From NCBI GenBank assembly GCA_029721515.1, contig CM056561.1:19202635-19266634 (forward strand): a stretch of 64,000 nt of DNA. The letters run 5' to 3'. This DNA comes from Synanceia verrucosa. Taxonomy: Eukaryota > Chordata > Actinopteri > Perciformes > Synanceiidae. Shown here piece by piece: positions 58,701 through 64,000 of the stretch. The number at the start of each line of letters is the position of its first letter. Positions within the stretch are counted from its first letter, which is position 1. Below the pieces are notes generated by a model. The model worked only from the letters and a program-made list of their open reading frames with translations, had not been told where the DNA came from and ran no database searches. A program made the translations under genes and the position numbers.

Positions 58701-60061
58701 GTTTGTTCACAAATACTCAAAGAAGACATGACGTGATCAGCTCTGCCCCAAATCTAATTTGCTGTTCTGTTGACAGGAAGTGATGTTTATGGGCAACGGA
58801 GAGCAGTACATCTGGAAGCCTCCAGAGGATGACGAGATGCTCATGCACCAAAATAAAGCCCTGGGACCTCTGGGCGCTCACACAGTGGAGAATATCCAAC
58901 CGTCTGCTGCCGTGGTGAGAGAGGACACTTAAACTATTGTGTTGAAGCTCCCTTTACCCAAAGTTCCCCTTCAAATTTAGCCGTTAGGGAGCTTTAATAT
59001 TAATGTTTATACATACTGTTTTAGTTTCCATATTCTGTTCGACCATCACTTCACTCAATTATATCACTGCTGAATGTATTTAATGCGGCTCTAGTTTGTG
59101 CTCCTCATGGTGCGTTTGAGCTAAGCATTTGTTTTGTGAAAAATAAATTCCTGATGAGCTTTTAAAAACTCAAAAAGTCATTTAGCAAAAGTACATTTCC
59201 TGAAGATTTCTTGAGAATCCTCAATAACATATAAATATATAATAAAAAAAATTAAAAAGATAGTAGCTGAGAATGTCCTTGCTCTGTTCAATGTGAACCA
59301 ACATATTTTCTTGTATGAGCACTTATCACTGGATTATTTTGATGATATTTTCTGTTATTCTATATTGCTGGTAGCTGTGACCTCTGGATACAGTCAGGCT
59401 AACAGTCTGCTGACTCTAGTTTTATGTTTAACACACAGACATGAGTGGTACTGATCTTCTCATCTGAAGTGAGTAAGTGTCAGTCTTTTCCTGTCCATAA
59501 TCTCAGTCATGTTCTGTTTGACGTCAGGTGGCTGAGATGTACTCAAAGGTGTGTAAACCCGGAAAGAAGAAGAGAGCTGTTCCGGGGTCTCCCCCAGCCA
59601 ATCCTGGCTTCCGGACCTTGGGTCGTGGTGACCGGGACCGAGACCGGGACGGGGGCTTTAGTGTAGTGGTCAAGCCCCAGACATGGGCCCTTCAGGAGGG
59701 CAAAGCTGTCGGCGGGACCCTCGACGACCACTGCTACGAGTCCATCGGGACGGAGGAGTGCGATCTGGCTTACGAGAACATGGAAGGCGCCTGGAAGCGA
59801 GAGAGGCCGCCTAACACCTGTGCCACCCTGCGGCCGAGGAGGAAGAAAGCCCAGCAGCCTTTGCAGCAGCAGCAGCCCCCTCCCCCACCACCCACACAGC
59901 AGCCCCCCAAGTTGCAGCACCTGCCCGCCAAAGCCCTGCTGCTGCCGGGGGAGAACCTGTACGAGAGCATCGGCGACCTGAAGCAGGGCTCCGCCACCTC
60001 CAGCACCACCACCATCTTCACTTTCAACGACGGCATGGAGATGTACGTGACGGGGCTCTGA
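54743..60061 (+). CDS. lime1: LIME1/PAG1-type palmitoylated transmembrane adaptor
   Basis: Raft adaptor that, when tyrosine-phosphorylated, recruits Csk and Src-family kinases through SH2 domains. Six coding exons: 54743-54876, 55541-55598, 55783-55861, 56772-57298, 58777-58914 and 59528-60061. They give 489 residues (human LIME1 295, PAG1 432). A short outside N-terminus with NFT at residues 9-11 is followed by a single membrane helix (about 18-39) and the palmitoylation-type CVGC (C40 and C43). Then come SKLRSISKSDT and MDLL (both LIME1-like), RQLPQIP (PAG1-like), and the tyrosine sites HTYSEV, LYAMV, EYACV, CYESI, LAYENM, NLYESIGDLKQG and MYVTGL. AEMYSKVCKPGK at Y317 aligns with the Csk-binding site of PAG1 and with LIME1 LYSRVCKP. 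The acceptor of exon 4 (56771/56772) is weak and was chosen by frame. Orthology to LIME1 rests on these motifs and on the linkage group. Confidence 0.85.
54975..55215. repeat. Dispersed teleost repeat in lime1 intron 1
   Basis: GGATCTGGTGACATCTAGTG, GCAGATTACAACCACCTGA and CTGTTCCTTTAAGTA are phrases of an abundant fish repeat. Limits are approximate and the family is not named. Confidence 0.4.
55283..55420. repeat. Long imperfect inverted repeat
   Basis: The left arm at about 55283-55329 and the right arm at about 55369-55420 are reverse complements over some 40 bases with only a few mismatches (core TTGTCCAGGACTGT, then AATTACTTGG and GATATCAGAT). The spacer is about 39 bases. It lies in lime1 intron 1 and could be a MITE or an RNA hairpin in the pre-mRNA. 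Confidence 0.8.
55420..55464. repeat. Perfect 21-bp palindrome with 3-base centre
   Basis: Arms 55420-55440 and 55444-55464 are exact reverse complements around TTA, the left arm starting GGTATTATCAGC. It directly abuts the end of the preceding inverted repeat and lies 77 bases before lime1 exon 2. Confidence 0.95.
55724..55776 (+). repeat. (TG)26 run at the lime1 exon 3 acceptor
   Basis: An uninterrupted TG run of 53 bases ends only six bases before exon 3 (TGTCAG|GG at 55782/55783). It takes the place of the normal polypyrimidine tract. Confidence 0.95.
57443..57532 (+). other. Possible lime1 cassette exon
   Basis: A 90-nt open segment is bounded by TTTTCTCCAG at its left and CTA|GTAAGT at its right. 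It has phase 0 at both ends, as do the flanking exons (57298 and 58777), so it could be included without breaking the frame. The 30 residues it would add (beginning RFQLHLISMTT) show no similarity I recognise. Confidence 0.3.
59440..59475. repeat. Fragment of a dispersed teleost repeat
   Basis: ACATGAGTGGTACTGATCTT followed by CTCATCTGAAGTGAGTAAG matches the end of the family seen at 25885-26222. It lies in the last lime1 intron. Confidence 0.45.
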
Positions 60062-60407
60062 GGTGGTGGCTGCACTGTGACCTCCCCCCATCCTTCCAAC
60101 ACAAGAAGCTGAGCTAACACCACAAGGAGTGACGGCTGAGCCCCTGTCATGCTCCCCCACACATACTGTTTACATTCAAGTCATAACGCCACGCCTCTCA
60201 CAGGCTCAGGAGGCCTCGGGGGAATAGTGCTGATCAGTTATGACCTGGGCTGAACGCAAAGTCCAATCTATAAACCTTATAAAGAATCCAAAGGTAGTGA
60301 ATAAGAAACGAGCACAAGACCTCCACAGAGCGATCTGTAGATGACGGTAGCACTTCTATTTTACTGATACGTATATATACATATATATAAATGTGTGTGC
60401 AAAGCAC

Positions 60408-60413
60408 AATAAA
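60408..60413 (+). terminator. Proximal polyadenylation signal of lime1
   Basis: AATAAA about 350 bases after the stop codon. Confidence 0.5.
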
Positions 60414-61892
60414 GTAAAAAGCCTAAATTCTTCCTCAATTCTAGCGGGTAAATAAATGGTCCTAGCAGGACTCCTATTGAGGGAGCATTGTGTAAAATCT
60501 TTTGGTAGCACTTATCATGAGCAGGCCTTCCCTGTAGTTGGTCAAGATGTGATTCAGGATGGAATTTAAATGATTTAAAGGAATGAATTACTAATCAAAA
60601 TACTTGAAAGCTCAGGGACCAAGAGAAACAATTATGAGAGTATTATAACAAAAATTGCACACATTTCGCATTCCTCCTAAAAGCTTGGATTAATTTCGAC
60701 CATGTTTAAAGACCAACCAGACACCCCCACCCGTCACGTTTGCTTCACCTCACATGGACTGAACACTGTCTCCACTGCCGTCTGTAAATGAAGTGTTTTA
60801 CTTTGTCGACCCTGTTTCTGCACTTTGCCTGCTACAAGTTGCATGCTAAAAAAAAAAAAAAAGTGAAAAAAAAAAAATCAAGCACTGTCATGTGGTACCT
60901 CTATATGAATGTTTTATTTTCTACTGTTGTTGGTTGCTTTTCTTTGTTTTTTTTGTTTTTTTTTTAAGTGTGTTGCTTTATTTCTCTGTGGAGCACAAAG
61001 CCAGTTAGATTGAAGATGTCTTTGGCTCAGTGGGACTCAGTGCAGCAGAGAGGAGCGTTAACTACAACGGTGCAGATGAAACGAGACTTAAGAGGATTGC
61101 TCGAGTCCTAAAGGTGGAGACAGTCCACTCACCCCCCCACATACAGTATCTCCCTCTTTGCTGAGTCAGCACTCACATCTGTGGACCGCTCATCTGCACT
61201 GTCCCCACCTCATGGTCATATGAATCTGCTTGGGTTTCGCCATAGTGCAGCTCGGAAAGCTTCAGTACAACTGATGTGTATTAGCCAACATCACGTCCCA
61301 CCATCACTCCATCAGTGAACGCTCCTCTGTTATCAGTGTGAAAAATATTGCAGAAATGACAAAAATGTGAAGCAAATGGTTTCACTAAGCAGCAGCAGAG
61401 AATCACCACCAAGGATAACACTCTACAATTTCGCCCAAATCTTGGACAATAAAATGTCATTTGACTAAATAACCCCCGGCAAACATGTGATTATACTGTA
61501 TGTTGATGCAACGTGTATGTACATTACAAAAAGAGAAAGAATAATAAATATATCATCAGTGTCAAGAAATCTATCTTTTTCTATTATGTTTAATTGTGTT
61601 TTGGAATGACTTATCTTGTGACACAACTGCGGGAGAAAAAAAAAAAAAACAGCTGCAATGTAAATTTTTTCAGTGTATTATGTTTGTTGTTTTTTGAAGC
61701 CATGAAGCTACGGTGTGTTCTTGGAAAGCCCAGCTAAAGTTAAATGTGGCAGCTAATGTTGTGTATTTGCTATTCAGACTACAGGGTCTTGTACTCAAAA
61801 AGCGTGTAATTAAGTGCTAAAAGTGCAAAAGATTGTAATGTTTTATATCAAGATTACTATTCATGAAATGTCAGTCAAGTTTATACTTTTGT
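60414..61892 (+). other. Probable extended lime1 3' untranslated region
   Basis: No reading frame of interest. It contains A-rich runs near 60850 and 61630, and ends at a well-placed distal AATAAA. Confidence 0.45.
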
Positions 61893-61898
61893 AATAAA
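61893..61898 (+). terminator. Distal polyadenylation signal of lime1
   Basis: AATAAA is followed by AGTGGCACTTT and an A run, a typical genomic poly(A) site. Use of this site would give a 3' untranslated region of about 1.85 kb. Confidence 0.55.
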
Positions 61899-61919
61899 GT
61901 GGCACTTTAAAAAAAAAAA

Positions 61920-64000
61920 GATGTTTATCTCATAATGTCAGTTATTAAACTTGAAAGGCAGCAGACATTGTGGAGTGATGATAAATGACTAAATATCACT
62001 TTGCCATCGATTTCAGACGGAGCTTTTTAAATATTTTTTGATCAAAACGTTTTCTTCTGATCACAAGCTGCCAGTAGTCTTCGGCTCTGTCAGAGGAACA
62101 ATCTGTACATACATGTACACTTATGATTGTATGATTTAAACGTTCATTTATTACTTTAGATCTGAGGCTGCTTTGCTCTTTTGTTCTTTGCTTTTGTGTA
62201 CAACCTTACAACCTCATTTCTTATTGAGCTTGTATGTGCACGTCTGTGTGTGTGTGTGTGTGTGTAGCCTTGTTTAAATGTGTGTGTGCACATGTGCCGG
62301 AGTAGCAGGGTCTGTGTCTGAGTAGCTGAAAAGGGGTAGTTGGGGGGAGGAAAGAAAAAAAAAAATAGGTCACCCCTTAAAACAAAAAGCTTGCAGTCAA
62401 CATCGCAACCGTCTGCTGAATTTTCATTGGCAGGCTTGTCTCCATGGTAACAGGTTAACCTTGAGGCAGTAGTCACATGGGCGAGTGAGTCTTCTGCTGT
62501 CTTGGAGGATACAGCGTGAGTCGTGTGACATCCGCGATCACAGTGTCGCCCAAAACAAACATGTAGGAGCAGGAGAGGAGATGCTGTCGGTGTGAAGATG
62601 ATACCACGTTCACAGCTCGTGTGATGTGTTAACCTCACAGCGAGGACTATGAATGACTGAATAAATACATGAATGAGAGCTCTCCTGATTCACTGAAGGT
62701 ACACAACAAGTGAAAAAGATGCCAGGATCAGAGAGATAACACTGAGCATGGGGTCACAACCATCTGGGGAAGCGTCATTATTATCCCCATCGGATCATGA
62801 CGCGTGTGGAGTAAACGGTGTGAGAAAAACTGGGGGGGGGGACGGAAACCAAGGAGGCTCAAGGTTTTTATTGCTTGTTTTGTAACCCTGAAGTCACATT
62901 ATTATCACACAGGTTTGGGACTGCACTTTTACACAATGTATTCTGCACCAAATTAATCAGTAAAATCATGAACAAAGAGGATGTTTCCATGACTGCAACA
63001 CTGCCTTTCATGACATCAACTATCAACATGTTGTAACTTGTATAAATGAAGTGATTCAGGGGATTCTGAATGCCTCCTCCTGTACTGTAAAGACAGTTCT
63101 CTATAAAACGTACTAAGAGAGGCTGAATGTGAGCTCTACTGACCCCCTCAGGCTTTAAAGGGAATCACAGGTGGGAGTCAGGTAGCCTGTATCTGAACCC
63201 TGAGAGACAAGAGGACAGGAAAACATTCAAGCGAGTGGGAACGTGACCCTTTGTGACCTCTCTCTGATGAGCTGATCCACACCACACATATAATGAAAAC
63301 ATGTCAAGCTAAGAAGAAAGAGGCAGTGAGAACTGAGCATTGAATTAAAGCTCCAAGATGTTTTTCTAACACCCCGAATTTAAGATTTTTCATTTTACAT
63401 CTATTGTAAATACGTAAACCTACAGGATTTTGTTTGTGGTGTGGCGTGATTAATATCAAATTTCTACTGTGTATTTATCAGCATAAAGTATGAATGAATT
63501 TATACCAGAGCATATCATTGAGCCAGTTGCACCAGCTGTCCATAAATTCAGTCTTAGCCTAGTTACAGTTAGCCTCACATTGGAGTCACAGAGTTTTGAG
63601 GTCAGATTTTAAGAAAAAATAAAACCCGTCTGTTTAACAAAATTTAACACTCTTCTGAAGGAGAGATTCCTCTCAGCATCTGGATGATACAAAATTCAGT
63701 TTGTTGCACAATAAAAAAAAATAACTCGTTAATTTCACTAAAAAAACATGATTCAAAGCTATTTTGCTACTAAGCAACGATTTATGATTCTTTAAATGGT
63801 TGCACCATGCAAATTCATTCTTCAGTAGAGATTAGTCACTAGATAACTGCCAGGTGAAACTGTAGCATAGCTAACCGAACCAACCGGCAAAACTAATGTT
63901 AATATGAGATGAAGAGTCAATGAGTTTTTGTGTTTTGGTCGACACATCTGACCTGAAACGTGGTCAAAGTGCTGTATAATAATGATGCAAACTGGTCATT
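61920..64000. other. Intergenic, no gene recognised
   Basis: A 160-codon minus-strand open frame (62638-62156) crosses a TG run (about 62245-62267) and reads as low-complexity sequence with no domain, so I do not call it. The rest is AT-rich with no recognised element. Confidence 0.5.

Noticed and set aside
59543..60162. Minus-strand frames of 130-205 codons
   Set aside because: Antisense to lime1 exon 7; composition mirrors its Gln/Pro-rich codons.
62156..62638. 160-codon minus-strand frame near the right end
   Set aside because: Spans a TG microsatellite and a poly(A) run (reading as poly-Phe), with no domain or splice context.
1..64000. Bacterial-type systems (CRISPR, operons, toxin-antitoxin, prophage)
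   Set aside because: No direct-repeat/spacer arrays and no compact gene strings; the sequence is clearly vertebrate nuclear DNA.

Overview
This is nuclear DNA from a vertebrate, most likely a spiny-rayed teleost fish. The genes are split into many short exons with GT-AG introns, several proteins read almost residue for residue like human ones, and the gaps hold typical fish dispersed repeats, long dinucleotide microsatellites and short DNA-transposon relics. There are no operons, phage, CRISPR or bacterial systems. The species cannot be named from the sequence.

Nine genes are supported. From the left: ppdpf/exdpf (minus, 7.3-8.0 kb); a tRNA-Glu(CTC) (plus, 10.1 kb); a TPD52-family gene, tpd52l2-like by position (minus, 10.9-13.6 kb); dnajc5, cysteine string protein (minus, 16.8-17.7 kb); gid8 (plus, 20.3-21.9 kb); slc17a9, the vesicular nucleotide transporter (plus, 24.8-29.2 kb); a mir-124 hairpin (plus, 32.3 kb); ythdf1 (minus, 35.1-39.2 kb); nkain4 (minus, 40.5-45.3 kb); and a LIME1/PAG1-type transmembrane adaptor (plus, 54.7-60.1 kb). 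I rebuilt the exons by hand from splice sites, reading phase and family similarity. Every protein-coding gene closes in frame from ATG to stop. I saw no protein-coding gene in 1-7 kb, 45.4-54.7 kb or 60.1-64 kb.

The set corresponds to human 20q13.33 (GID8, SLC17A9, MIR124-3, YTHDF1, NKAIN4, PPDPF, LIME1, TPD52L2, DNAJC5) in a shorter, rearranged form. The genes do not form a pathway. Several act in neurons or at membranes: DNAJC5 and SLC17A9 on secretory vesicles, NKAIN4 with the Na,K-ATPase, and miR-124 as the neuronal microRNA. GID8 (ubiquitin ligase scaffold) and YTHDF1 (m6A reader) are general housekeeping factors.

The accessory DNA holds two related piggyBac-type non-autonomous elements with TTAA target duplications, a Harbinger-like element with TAA duplications, two copies of a common teleost repeat, and a long imperfect inverted repeat next to a near-perfect palindrome inside a lime1 intron. 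The points most worth checking are a (TG)26 run that replaces the polypyrimidine tract before lime1 exon 3, an optional in-frame 45-nt exon near the end of ythdf1, and a base change in the 5p arm of mir-124.
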